Positions 50,757 to 62,800 of a stretch of 64,000 nucleotides of DNA are shown one piece after another. Position 1 is the stretch's first letter. Every line of letters starts with the position of its first letter. The translations under genes were made by a program, and so were the position numbers. The stretch comes from Scleromitrula shiraiana (lineage: Eukaryota > Ascomycota > Leotiomycetes > Helotiales > Sclerotiniaceae): assembly GCA_028455995.1 (NCBI GenBank), contig JABELC010000007.1, positions 372,001 to 436,000 on the forward strand, read 5' to 3'. The notes under the pieces were generated by a model. It saw only the letters and a program-made list of their open reading frames with translations, had not been told where the DNA came from and ran no database searches.

Positions 50757-52315
50757 TTATTGAATCCAGATATTGCCGTCACGTCTTCCATTCTCATTGT
50801 TGATCCCAACAGCAGCATTATTTGTGGACGTAAAATCGTTCATCCAGAATGCCTCGGGTGAATCTTCCGTAAGGGGGATAAAATTGTTCTCATTGTCAAA
50901 AGGTAATCCTTGGCTGTTTTTCAACTCGCTGGGGTACCCAGCCATAGATAAGCCGTCATTAGGGGAGGCGACCGGTAAAAATCCGTTTGGAGCACCTTTC
51001 ATAAAGTCTTCGATGCCAAGCCCGTCAATGTCACTACTAGCTAGCATCTGCATTTGTGGCATGCCGATATAAGATGATGCTGTACTGAGTCGATATCCAT
51101 CGACATCACCCCCAAAATCTGATGCGTCGAGATCGGATCCGTATTGATTGGCCAAATTGGATCTAGAAGTACTATTATCTGCAATTGTACCGAAATCTTC
51201 CACTTCCGAAATTTCCCCAGATGTCGAGGTAGATGTCAAGGCTGGCTGATCGAGACTGCAAAAGTCGAATCCAGTAGTGAATGATGCGGCTTGGCTGTAT
51301 GAAGATGCTGCAAAGTTATCATTGTTGAAATCTAGTCCATCGTAAAGAGACCAATCGATAGATGCAGAGCTCATTGCAGCAGAAAAAATTGGTTGTTCGA
51401 GATCAGGAACTGCTCCACCATATGCATCGAACGAATAGAAATTGTTATAGTCGGGAGGAATACTCGACTGATCTAATGGTGGTAGTTGGCTATTCAATTG
51501 CTCTATAGCTGTTTTCGGGTTGATAAGTGGTGATGCGTGTTCAGATTTGACCATTCTTTGTTCTTGTTGGGCGCTGACAATCGAGTCCTTGATCTGAGAT
51601 TCGCTATGTAAGGCATCGACGGTATTTGTATGTGGTAGGTTGTCAACAGATCTATTGGCTAACGTCGATGAAGGATGACCGTGAATCGAATGTGCTCTGG
51701 GTACAACGTATGGTAGACCACATTTGTGAGCCATATTGTTGTGCTTATGTACAGGTTTGTGGTGGCCGTTGGTGAAGATGGTCAAGTTATTCTCGGACTG
51801 TGCAGTTTGTGCTCTAGGTCTTCGTGGTTTTGTACTAGGTATAGGAACTAAGGATGCTTCGTCGGAAAGTGAATTCGAAGGTGCTTCGTCTGAGTCGGAT
51901 TCTGGTACTGGATCTAAATGGTCTTTCTTTAGGGCGCAAGAGCATCGGGCGCCGTGGCTGCAACAACAGTTTTCTGCTACATCAATATCAGAAACTGCTG
52001 CTGTAATGCCCGAGGTATCCCGTAAGTGCTCACCCTGTGTATTTCCTTCATTTGGACAAGCTTCCTTCAAATGGCCTTTTCCTCCACCACAGTCGCAACG
52101 AACATGTGCTGACCTAGACTTTCGCATCGTTCGACAGTGAGTACATTGTGAAACTGGACGACCCTACATGGGATTAGCAAGAGAGACATGACAAAGCGCA
52201 ATTGGTATACCTTTTTATTGATATGCTGTAGAGGTCTTTCCGAATGTTGGCAATTGCTAACACGATGACCTCGGACGCATGCGTCGCATGCCCACTTCTC
52301 TCCTTCGATGATCAT
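50757..52315 (-). CDS. Copper-fist DNA-binding transcription factor (Mac1/Cuf1/Grisea type)
   Basis: Two exons (52315-52211, 52163-50757) with a 47-bp intron in phase 0 give 503 residues. Residues 1 to about 62 are a complete copper fist: GEKWACDACVRGHRVSNCQH, SERPLQHINKK, then GRPVSQCTHCR and HVRCDCGG. These include the Cys/His zinc ligands and the GRP minor-groove motif. A compact Cys-rich box at 101-111 (CCCSHGARCSC) is suited to binding a Cu(I) cluster, as in copper-sensing regulators. The rest is Ser/Asp/Asn-rich with acidic clusters, a likely activation region. Expected role: control of copper uptake or detoxification genes. The lone Cys box fits an uptake regulator, but Mac1-type and Ace1-type function cannot be separated here. 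Confidence 0.9.
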
Positions 52316-53493
52316 ATTGTATATGATATATATATTTTTTAGTTTTGATTGAGATGTTGTTATGATAATTTTGGGGTAGTAGGGCCGTAAACAGGGGCCC
52401 TTGTTAATAACAAGACGGGGAAAGAACCACCTTCAAGATGATAAGGTTTTGATTGTATGCAGTTAGATTGAACTGCTGAGTCGATGATAATATCGAGTCA
52501 GTAATGAATAGAAAGAATCTCAAGAGTAAACAAGGTTTGATAAGTTTCTCTTAAGATATTTGTATGGTGGTTTTTAAAATATATGAAAAAGTAAAATGCC
52601 GCTTCCGTGGTATATATGCCTTTTGACTCCAAATAGAAAATTGGGTTTCCAACGCCGAAAATGATGCTTTAATGAAGAGGGGAGATTTTCCTAAAATGTT
52701 ACAATGGCAGAGCCTTGCACCGTACGGCGCCGGCTTAAGATAGCGGGACACCGAAGCCGGTTGTGGGCGACCAAAATATATGGTATATCCTCTTTGTATA
52801 GAACAAGATAGGATTTTGATCAAGTGGGATTGAAACAAAGTGGGCGGTGATTTCGAATTATATGTGTAATACGGTAACCTTATGAACTTGCGCGTGGGGA
52901 ATTTTATCCATGAATGTTATTTGCCCAGAAACAAGTGGGTGGTGGTGGCTAGAGTGGTGTACAGTAGCCTTGAAAATGTTTCGAGATGGTAGATATGGCC
53001 CGGTATGGTCAACGTAGGTGGGTAGTAACCGTGGGTGGTAGGGTGGTAGGGTAGGTGGTAGGGTAGGGTAGATGCAGGTGTGTGATATTGGTAAGAATGT
53101 AGGGCATTATTCGAAGCGAAATAAAGGATTTTTTTTTTTTCATTAGACCCGGTGGGATAAAGGTTGTTGTTAGACAGTACCTCCGCAGCGCAGACCTCCA
53201 AGTCTAGTTTTATTAGACGACTTCTAAGCTTGGTTAGGGTACCGTAATCTTGTTGGTCAAATTTATCGAGTATTGGTCGATTTTCTCTCTATGCTCTTCC
53301 GTATTCTTAAACAAATTATTACCGTATCATTGCGTTGCAGGGCACAACAAGTTATCTATGCCATGGTATCGGTTCGAGGTTCGTTTGTACCAGGTTCGGA
53401 GTGGAGTGAAGGCTTATTAGGAGCCTCGAAAGCGTAAGAAGAGTAATAAGAGTAATAAGAGTAAGAGTAATAATAGTAAGAGTAATAATAGTA

Positions 53494-53533
<40 letters not shown>

Positions 53534-56500
53534 GGGTAGTAGAGATCGAGGAGAGGTCTGTTCTCTTTCTACTCGATCATAAACAGATGTTTGCTACACT
53601 ACTCGAACACCAACAACCATTTATCAAACAAATATCTACTAAAAATTAAATACAAATGTTTATTAGTCTTATATCCATTTCCCCATCATATTGTTCATCC
53701 CTATGCAAGTGCATGATTCGGATTGGATTTGATCATACCTGGATATAATATAGTACAGTACTGAGTACGGCTCAGTACAATGTAGTAGCTGAGAAGCTCA
53801 AAGGACCGAGGTGGGAAAAGACGACAGGTCAGATTGACAATTTTTGATTGAAGAAATCTTATAACCCACAAATATCTGCAATATCTACCTAGATTGGGTG
53901 GGTGATATGTATCCAATGTATGTACAATATACGTATTAAGATATCTGTACGATATGCAGAAACGACGTTGACTTCAATGTGGGACTCGATCCGCTCTTTA
54001 TTTATTTTCAGGGGGTCTCGAGGGGACCTGCTTTATTACTCTAATTCTTACTCATTCACATACTCAAGCAAGACCCAAGATTAAACAAAACGACGATGCC
54101 TTCTTGTTCGAATTAAATACATATGCACTTTCCATAGATATGATTATATGTTTGTGTGGGCATGAATAATGTACAATACATTTGTGGCTACCGATCCTCA
54201 ATTATGTAGGTATGTGCAAATATCATAGACCTTTAATGAAAGGCACTAATAAACAACTCCAACTCTTACATCAAATTCTCCCTATCTGGAGAAATCTATC
54301 GAAAAACAAGGATCAAAACGTTTAGTATCAAATCATGGACTTCGGATTTCAAGTCCTAGAATGATTGTTACACATGCATAGTAACAATAATGCAGGTAAG
54401 TAATTTGTCCTCAGAATCATGATTCAGCATCCAACAGCGACTCAGCCCTTGACATGTTCAAATAATACGCTCTTTGTTCATAAGTTTGAAAGTTTCAATC
54501 TTACTAACATGGATGATTGATGATGATCTTACGGATTACAGTACAGTATTTTGTTGGAACTTGATTGTCGAGGCAGTTCTACAATGCTGATAAGGGTAGG
54601 TATCCGAGTATCACAAATTCCTAACTTAATGTACGGGAACAATAGCTGGAATATGATATCGCCATCGACTAGTACCCATCTCCCGAAGATTGACTCAAAA
54701 ACTAATTTCACGGTAATTGTTAGTCAAAGACGCAAATCTCAACCACCTGGAAGGACCACCAGAAAGGTTTTCTCACTAGTTGTCGCCTATGAATGCAATA
54801 CGTATTGCAAACCGGAATAAGTAGCCTGTTGCATAATATCTTCGATAATGCTGTAGTGCAATGCATGGTCGACGAGTCCACCAGATTACTGGGAATTTCA
54901 AATACGTATAGAGACTGCAACATGCGTGGCTTCGTTAATAGACGTCTGTCTATAGAATCACAAGGATCGGTTAGAGTTCTCGCTTGAATGGTATACTATC
55001 CTCAATATTCCGGGGCAATCTTGAACTTCCAGGTGCCAACCCCACGAGTTTTTTTTCTCTGCACATATGCTGCGCCCCCTTCACCGTTATAATCCGCTTA
55101 ATGTGGTAGACATTAATTTCTATTGGCGTTAAAACACGATGCTTCAGATTGATAGTGGTAAACGACCTCGATAGGTGTAATATGATCATCTGTTCACTTC
55201 AAATTTCCGACAATATTACGGACCAAGAAGAGTCTCTTACCACAATAAATATGGTCAATTGGGCTACATATGTAATACGTCATAGGTGACTTGCATTTGG
55301 TTTCTTCTTCAATATTCGGGTTGCAAGTAAACATCGTTGCTTTCTTGATTGAGGATTGAGCAGACTGTTACAGTATTTTCCTCTACCTTATCGACCACCC
55401 CCCTCATGCTATTTCCCCTCACAAAGTCGCGATACCCGCCAGGAAAGACCTGAAGGGAGATATGATATTTGGAATCACATAACGGACTAATGCAAGTGCA
55501 CCATGGCCAGCACCATAGCCAACACTATCGTAAAGGGATATTTGGCGCTGAACCTTGAAAAGATACCACCCCACGTTCATGACAAGCTTTATTGACATGA
55601 ACAAACTCACTCGTCCAGAAGGAGCTTGTAGGAATTTCACCGCCAGTATGTGATACTTCATTTACATCTCGGCCAATGAAATAAATACCTCAAAATTGGT
55701 CACGTGAGACGCGCTCCTTCCTTCGCCTCCCCATAATCGCAACTTGAATCGCGAAAGATGGAAAACAACGAAAAAACTTTTCTTTCGACCTTATCTTGGT
55801 ATTGATTGCGATTACAACAATGACATGAAAGTCCCTGGATCTACAAACAAATTCCGATAGCTTCATACCTTGAAGAGGACTCGGACTCCACGTGGGGCCA
55901 AGAGAGCCAAGAGCTGTCTCCAATGCTTCTGCCGTGCTTTTATAGTCTGTGCTACCCATTGCCGTGCGGGACAAAAGAGTTTAATTCGAGACATGATCTT
56001 TTCGGTACTCTCTATCGCCTTTGCAATCAAAAGCTTTTTTGGCAGATCCCCTAGATCATGTATACTTGGTGCTAAGGAAATCCCAAGTAACGGGTGATAA
56101 ATGCGTTCGCAAGTACCCGAAAGTAAATGGTAAGACTATTTGTCGAGTCAGTGGGAGTACATGGTTGCCGAAGCATCTACATGTACAAGTGTAGATTGGA
56201 AGATTATGCCCTTCATGATACAATGCAAGCAATATCGGAACTTCGGATGAAAATGATAGGGACTATCATACTTGATCAACTAAGTAGTTGTTATACTAAA
56301 GAACACCATTCATTGGAACAGGCTATCTATTGCGTGTGCTGGCAAAGACATTCTTTGTAACTTTATCTCTTATCAAATTGGACCGTGTCTTGTTCCCAAG
56401 ATTTCCTCTCCTTGTCGGTGCAACAATTAGATAAATACACTCCTTTCTCGTGTCACTAAAAGATCAACAATAATCCCACGAAGATGAGGTTATATGGAAA

Positions 56501-56768
56501 ATCATATCACAAGGCCTATAAGAAAACAATACTCTTGCAATTAGCATTGGTGCCTTGAAACAACGTCGCGTGCTCGATGGCTTAATTGTACTACTTGTTA
56601 TAGTGTATCAACCCCTCCACTTCAGTCGCTCCGCATTCAATTACATATGCAATCTCAATTCATGCGCTCTGTGCATCTTGCATATTCCTGCCCGATAAAA
56701 AGTCTCCCGCCTTCCCTTATTCTCCATCCTATCCCCCTAAACTCAATCCCAACTCAAGTGATACCTAT
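52316..56768. other. Long intergenic region with possible gene remnants
   Basis: From 52316 to 53700: AT-rich, with GGTAG units near 53030-53070 and AAT/AGTAAT units at 53434-53534. From 53700 to 56768 microsatellites are scarce and several short protein-like frames appear, notably minus-strand 56100-55868 and 55720-55420, but none forms a complete gene. See the findings. Confidence 0.5.
55420..56100 (-). pseudogene. Possible decayed gene, family unknown
   Basis: On the minus strand an open stretch from about 56100 to 55868 reads PLLGISLAPSIHDLGDLPKK, LLIAKAIESTEKIMSRIKLF and RQLLALLAPRGVRVLFK, ending at a GTATGA donor-like site. Further on, near 55690-55520, another frame reads RDVNEVSHTGGEIPTSSFWT and is broken by a stop, while an adjacent frame continues YDSVGYGAGHGALALVRYVI. 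The fragments look protein-like, but no intact frame joins them. I cannot name a family, and chance open frames remain possible. Confidence 0.25.
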
Positions 56769-57163
56769 TCAAGAGGTTCGAGTCTTCTTCGCTGGTGCTG
56801 CCGTGATTGGTCTACCGTTACGCTTCTGGTACAACGAGTAGAAGAAAAATGCTGCGAAAGCTGCACCAATGACTAGAATGTTACCTGTTAATTTACACAT
56901 CAATTAGCTTTCTTCTATATATCATTTTGGAAAGACATCGTTAAGAAGGTTTATTACATACCGAGGATAAATGTAAGGAGTCCTTCAAGCGTGTGCGCAA
57001 GACCCGATGCTGCGGCCCCGAGAGTCGAAAGGAAAGCTTCGATCAATCCGAGGAATGTATTGGTAATTGTCTGAAATACTGCGATGACTGAGCCAAAGGC
57101 AGCAGTGATAGTGTTAATGATCGCACTAATGAGGTTGGTGAAGGATTCAACGATTGAAGGCAT
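56769..57163 (-). CDS. Small fungal membrane protein, function unknown
   Basis: Two exons (57163-56962, 56884-56769) with a 77-bp intron give 105 residues. The N-terminal part is a run of amphipathic segments (SFTNLISAIINTITAAFGSV, FQTITNTFLGLIEAFLSTLG) with roughly 11-residue spacing, rich in Ile/Ala/Thr. A single strong membrane segment spans the splice junction (LLTFILG then NILVIGAAFAAFFFYSLY), and a short basic tail follows (QKRNGRPITAAPAKKTRTS). The layout suggests a tail-in-cytosol membrane protein of lipid-droplet, mitochondrial or ER membrane. No enzyme motif is present and I cannot assign a family. Coding is supported by the in-phase junction and the continuous hydrophobic profile. 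Confidence 0.72.
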
Positions 57164-58185
57164 ATTGGCTGTATTGTTTGTCTGCTTGGATGCTGAGATT
57201 GTTTGATTTGTGACTTGGTAATATGCTATAATCTGGTACTTATTTATCCAAACTTTGTATTATTTCACAAACCATCTTCTCACGAAATGTGGCGGTGGTA
57301 AAATTTATATACATATAGATATCAGAGAAAACAGATGTGGCGTCACACCCTGCCAGAAATGACCTCACCAATGCGATCGAATGAAAACAATCAATTGATT
57401 GATTGATTCACTTTTGGAAATTAAATAACAAGATCGAAATGCGATGACCCAACATATCCCATTCCATTCCCGTCATCCTAAGCCCCCAAAACCTGTTTGC
57501 AACCGAGTAAAATACCAAGATATGCACAACAAGGCCCTGCAAGGAAAAAGCGAAAACATGGTAATCAACATGGGAAATCGAAATTGATGGACTGGTGACT
57601 CGACTGGTCGATTGGATGTATGTCAAAACAAACAAAGATTCTCACAGGGTTTGGCGCCCATGCTCGCTCGTCATTGCTTTATGTGTGGCTGGGGGAATCT
57701 GGAGAAATTGGAGGCTAGTGTTTATAAAGGCTAGCCGTTAATTTAGAGGGCTTGGCATAGATATCAAACTTTGAAAATTGGATGAGGTTTCATTGGCGAT
57801 TTGATAGTGTGTGTGTGAGTGCAGTTAACAATAAAGAATTGTTAACAAGCTGTGCTTTACTACAGCTTGATAGATTTTAGAGAATTCTGTTCGGATTTAA
57901 GTGATTTTGGTTTTTTTCTAGACTCAAGTGTTCTGGATTTATGGACTGAGGTTGGAGGGTTATGAGGATGTGCGATTTTGACTTGTTCGGTTCCTGAATA
58001 TAAAAAAGTTGGACGTTGTCTATTACCCCTACTTTTTTATAATTCGGAATTGATAACCTGCACTTGGATGCAACCATCTGGTGTACTTTGAAGTTGGATG
58101 CAAGAATTGTTCTACATTTCCAATTGTTTATGAAAGAAGGGTATAGCGCACCATAAGTTTGGCGAATAGCGAGGAACAAGTGACA
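57164..58185. other. Shared upstream region of the small membrane protein and SET genes
   Basis: About 1.0 kb between divergent genes. No coding region is supported. Short runs: GATT units near 57394-57408 and TG units near 57808-57818. Confidence 0.5.
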
Positions 58186-58857
58186 ATGGCACCATCTCAT
58201 CCCGTTCCCAAGAATTGGCCATCCAACATACCGTACCTAGTTACCCCCTCTTACTCGCCCACGATGACATCAAACCACCTATCTATTCTTCGAAGTCCCT
58301 CAAAGGACTCAGCACCCATTCCACCAAATACACCCAAAGGCGCATCGCCCCTCGTCAAAATAACACCCATTACAACTCCCACCCACCCAGCAAACGGACA
58401 ATCCGGACTCTTCGCAACCAAAGATCTCAAACCCGGCACATTCATCCTCCAATATATCGGAGAAATCCACTCGCCAAATCCAAAGTTTAAGGTTGATCCG
58501 CATAAGGATTCGGATTATGATTTGAGTTTGGATAGGGAATTGGGGATTGGAGTTGATGCCGCGAAGATGGGGAACGAGGCGAGGTTTATTAATGATTATA
58601 GGGGGGTGGGGGAAAGGCCTAATGCGGAGTTTAGGGAGATTTGGGATGGGGTGAGGAGGGAGAGGGGGATGGGGGTTTGGGTTTTGGGGGAGGGGAAGGG
58701 GAAGGGAGGGAAGACGAAGGGGAAGTGGAGGGGGATTAGGAAGGGGGAGGAGATTTTGGTTAGTTATGGGAGGGGGTTTTGGGGGGCTAGGAAGGGGGAT
58801 GATGGGGATGGTGAAGGTGAGGAGGTGGATGATGAGAAGGTTGAGGAGATTCCTTAA
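58186..58857 (+). CDS. SET-domain protein (putative lysine methyltransferase)
   Basis: A single exon from ATG 58186 gives 223 residues; upstream in-frame codons lack an ATG, so this start is chosen. After a Pro/Ser-rich N-terminus the SET fold is readable: GLFATKDLKPGTFILQYIGE, DYDLSLD, GVDAAKMGNEARFINDYRG, RPNAEF and GEEILVSYGRGFWG. RFINDYRG stands where classical SET proteins have RFxNHS, and the Tyr of VSYGR is the usual catalytic tyrosine. Post-SET cysteines are absent; an acidic tail follows. This matches short fungal SET proteins of unknown substrate, which may modify non-histone targets. Codon use is extreme: C-ending up to about 58485, then G-ending with many GGGG runs to the stop. 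Confidence 0.85.
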   Translation: MAPSHPVPKNWPSNIPYLVTPSYSPTMTSNHLSILRSPSKDSAPIPPNTPKGASPLVKITPITTPTHPANGQSGLFATKDLKPGTFILQYIGEIHSPNPKFKVDPHKDSDYDLSLDRELGIGVDAAKMGNEARFINDYRGVGERPNAEFREIWDGVRRERGMGVWVLGEGKGKGGKTKGKWRGIRKGEEILVSYGRGFWGARKGDDGDGEGEEVDDEKVEEIP

Positions 58858-59893
58858 CTGTGGTTCGGATAATGAAAGGAACGTGTGAGCTGTATTGTAT
58901 AGACAGATCGTTTCAATGGAATAAATTGTTATACAAGCAGGTACAAGATATCTGAATGCACATATGAGTCAGGTACACCAATAGCATACATATCCGTTAG
59001 CTGTGTGTTTTGAGCCTAGTTGATAGAGCCACATCTATAGCAGTACAATGATTGTGTAGTCATTAAGTTGGTTATTTACTTTACTCACTGGGAAGCGAAT
59101 CGAGGGTTCAATAAAATGCTTATGCAGAATACCAAATTCCGATGTTATACTACCTTGCGGCCGCATGAAATGTGGACCTTGCTACACCGCTCAGGGCTCA
59201 GGAGATTGATTGGCTTTTAGACCTGTCACAAATGCTAAAAGTATAAAGAAACCATCACGACCTATTCTACACAGTTGTGACCGACTACCTATTCCGTAAA
59301 CCCTTCTTCCCATTGTTCCAATGTTTGAAAGAGAGTTTGTTTGCTATCTTAAGAAATAAATAGTCAATTCTTGGTAAGTTCACTAACGTAGGTCCAGAGA
59401 TTTTATCGTCAAATTATTAGCCCACGTTCCGGCATCGCATAACATGTTGCTAATCAGGGTTTTGATTGGCTTATGCAATATCGCGTCGCACATCTAAGGC
59501 GGCCTTCACATACCAAATATATCTATATACTAATACCGGTAGTGACTCAACCATCTCAAGTAATACTAACTGTGGCCTCTTTCATCGTCCTTTTTATCAA
59601 TCAAGTTCCAATTACAAAATATTGACCTTCAGCATCAAATTATTCAAACGCCAGATTCGTTCTCACCAATCGCTCATAACCCCGCTTCCTCTCTAAAGCT
59701 TCCAGATCAAATCGCGACGATAAACTATTTTTATCATCTGGCAGACCTTGACCAGATCTTTCTTCGTTCCTTCCTCTTTTTAGGATTCTTCCTCCACTTC
59801 ATAACACCTTTAAATTGCCGTGTCCCCTCGAGGCCACAGCTAGGTGTCTCTTGAAGTGATCGGAAGACATCCCTCTCGCCACCTTATCCACAC
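58858..59893. other. Intergenic region
   Basis: The 3' flank of the SET gene and promoter of the RCC1-BTB gene. No gene, RNA or clear repeat seen; base composition is unremarkable and largely free of microsatellites. Confidence 0.5.
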
Positions 59894-62800
59894 ATGAGTA
59901 GTCTTCTCTGGAAATATTATCTCGAAGATGACGTCGATAGATTTCGACGCCTGCTGGCGAATGCAAGCCATGCATCGCAGCATGCGTCGAAAGGCTATAC
60001 TGCGAGTGCGGCTTTTTCAACCAGCTTTGGGAATAAGGTAGGGAGTCCGGGGGGGTTTGGAACTTCTCCTAAGACATTCACGAAGAATCGCAAGGTTTCT
60101 GGCCCGCCTGGAATCGCAACGGGAAATAAGGGTCAAGGGAATATACTCAGTCGGGCGGAGTTGAACAGTAGGGATTATGCTGGGTTGACGGTCTTGCATC
60201 GAGCGGTTTCTTCGACTACTTCGAATGCGATAAGTTTTGCTACGGCTCTCATCGATCATCCTCTAATCGACCTATATATTCAAGACACAGAGAGTGGGTG
60301 GACAGCACTACATAGGGCATTATATTTTGGGAACATAACTATTGCTCGCGCAATCATCGATAGGGACACAAAAGATCGAGCGGCTGGAAACACAGGAGCC
60401 AAGCCAGATTCGTCTGTCATAAAGGTCAAGGATCGCGAAGGAAACAGCCCATTTGATGTTTATAATGCAACGATTGCGAGAAGGTCTTTGCAGGAGAGAA
60501 GAAAAATTGAAGAGTTTGATGATGAATCTCAAGAAGATGATGATGATGAAATGGGGCATTCTTCTGGATCTGGTCAGGCGCAAACCATTGCCAGTATGGA
60601 TGGCGACGAAATTTATGCATTTGGAAGTAACAAGAACTTCTCGCTAGGGTTCGGCGATCAGGATGATCGACAACATCCGGAAAAGATTACATTGAAACGT
60701 CCTGATCATTTACTTTTCCGGTTTTATCAAGAATATCTGGATTCACTCAAAACCCATAGCCATGTTCCAAGTGCGAAGTCTCCAAGGTCAATCTTTGAAC
60801 TTCCTTCGATGATTCAAAATAAGCCTATTATTATTCAAGACGTAACCTTATCGAAGCTCAGTAGCGCAATTTTGACTACAGATCCGGAATCGAATCTTTA
60901 CATGTGTGGTTTTGGACCAGGAGGAAGATTAGGCACAGGTGATGAAACCACACGGTTCAATTACGTACCAGTGGATCAAGGTGGTTTAGCTGGTAAGAAG
61001 GTCATGACAGTTGCTCTTGGTCAGAATCATACTTTAGCTGTATCAGCCGAAGGAGAAATATTTAGTTGGGGTACAAATACATGGGGGCAGTTAGGATATA
61101 ACCTTCCCCGACCTGCCATCAAAGATGAAGACCCATTCTGCTCTACTCCACGTCAAATATTTGGCCCACTCAAAAGAGAAACAATTCTTGGTGTAGCTGC
61201 GTCTGCTATTCATTCTGTCGCTTACACATCTACGTCGCTATTTTGCTGGGGCAAAAATGAAGGCCAATTGGGACTAATGGATTCTGATTCTCGGTCTCTC
61301 GAAGCACAACTAACACCCCGTAAAGTTGCGGCTTCCTTATTCAAAGCATCTATTGTGCAGGTTTCGGCCATCAATGGCGCGACTACATGTCTTTTGGCTA
61401 ACCATACAGTTTGCGTCTTCACGAACTATGGATACAATATCGTCAAGTTCCCATTATATGAGGGTTTCACCAATTATCATTTGCAAAGCAAATCGCTTAC
61501 TACTCGATATGATTCAGAGACTAATCGTATCGTGACTATCGAGTCGGGTGGAGATACAATCGCTGCTGTTTCAAGTCGTGGTGATCTTTTTACATTTAAC
61601 GTCAGAAAGATTGATACAAAAGCTGCGGCTTCCACTACAAATCCTGCTAAGATCAAAGATGCTTTATCCCAGCCGCAACGAGTCTGGTCGTTGCGCAAGG
61701 GTAACTGGGACGGAATTAAGTCTGTTGGAGTAGTCGAAAATGGATCCGTGATTGTCTGTACGCAAGCTGGTGCTGTTTGGCGTCGTGTCAAGAGAGCCAA
61801 GAACAAAGACTCTTTCACGGGTACTAATGATTACAACCGCAAGGACTTTAAGTTTCAACGCGTACCTGGTCTCACGAAGGTGGCTGCTGTACGGAGCACC
61901 ACGTTCGGCGTATTCGCTGCTATTCGGAAGGATTGCGACGTGACAAAGACGCAGGTGGTAATACAAGACAAGACATTATGGGAAGACGTTGCACCTCTTT
62001 TAAGTATACGGGATCTTGTAGCTTCGGAGCCGCCAGTAGAGGACGACACCGATACACCACGATATTGGAAACCAGCGTTACCAAAGGAAGCTTTTGATCC
62101 TCTTAAGTGGGCTGTTCTTATGTCGCCTGATCTTGAAGCAGATGTCAATCGTCTGCTTGTGGGCCAAAGCGATGGATATGATGTTGAGATATGCACTAAC
62201 CTATCTGAGATTGCAATTCCTGCTCATAGGTTTATGCTCGCGGGCAGGAGTTCTGTTCTCAGAAATGCGTTCACACGGTTCTCTAGAGATGGCACAGCTT
62301 CACTGGCCGATGTCTTTAGCATCGAGAAAGGAGCAGACGATAGGATCAAAGTTATTTTCACTGGTCTAGATTTTGTCACGATTGTCAACTTTTTGATTTA
62401 TCTTTACACTGATGCAGTTGTTGATGTGTGGCACTTCACAAGACAATGCCCTAGTATGGCTTTTAGGTTCCGTCAAATAAGGAATGAGTTAATGAAACTC
62501 TCCTCACAACTGAAAATGAACAAACTAGAAGCTTCGGTTCGCATGATGACTCAACCTGAGAAACGGTTAGATTTCGATCTGGATAGTGCTATCCAAGATG
62601 AAATGTTTTTCGAAGATGGCGATGCTATCGTTGAGCTTGATGGTTCAGAAATGCCTATACATAGTGCACTTGTCTGTCAGCGATGTCCTTTCTTTGACGG
62701 TCTGTTCAATGGCCGTGCTGGTGGTCAATGGCTTGCCGGTAGGCGGCAAGAGAGTTCTGATCCTGTACGGATTGATCTGAAACATATCACGCCGGAGGTC

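Noticed and set aside
59799..60259. Minus-strand frames opposite the start of the RCC1-BTB gene
   Set aside because: Antisense shadows of a frame with clear ankyrin and RCC1 domains.
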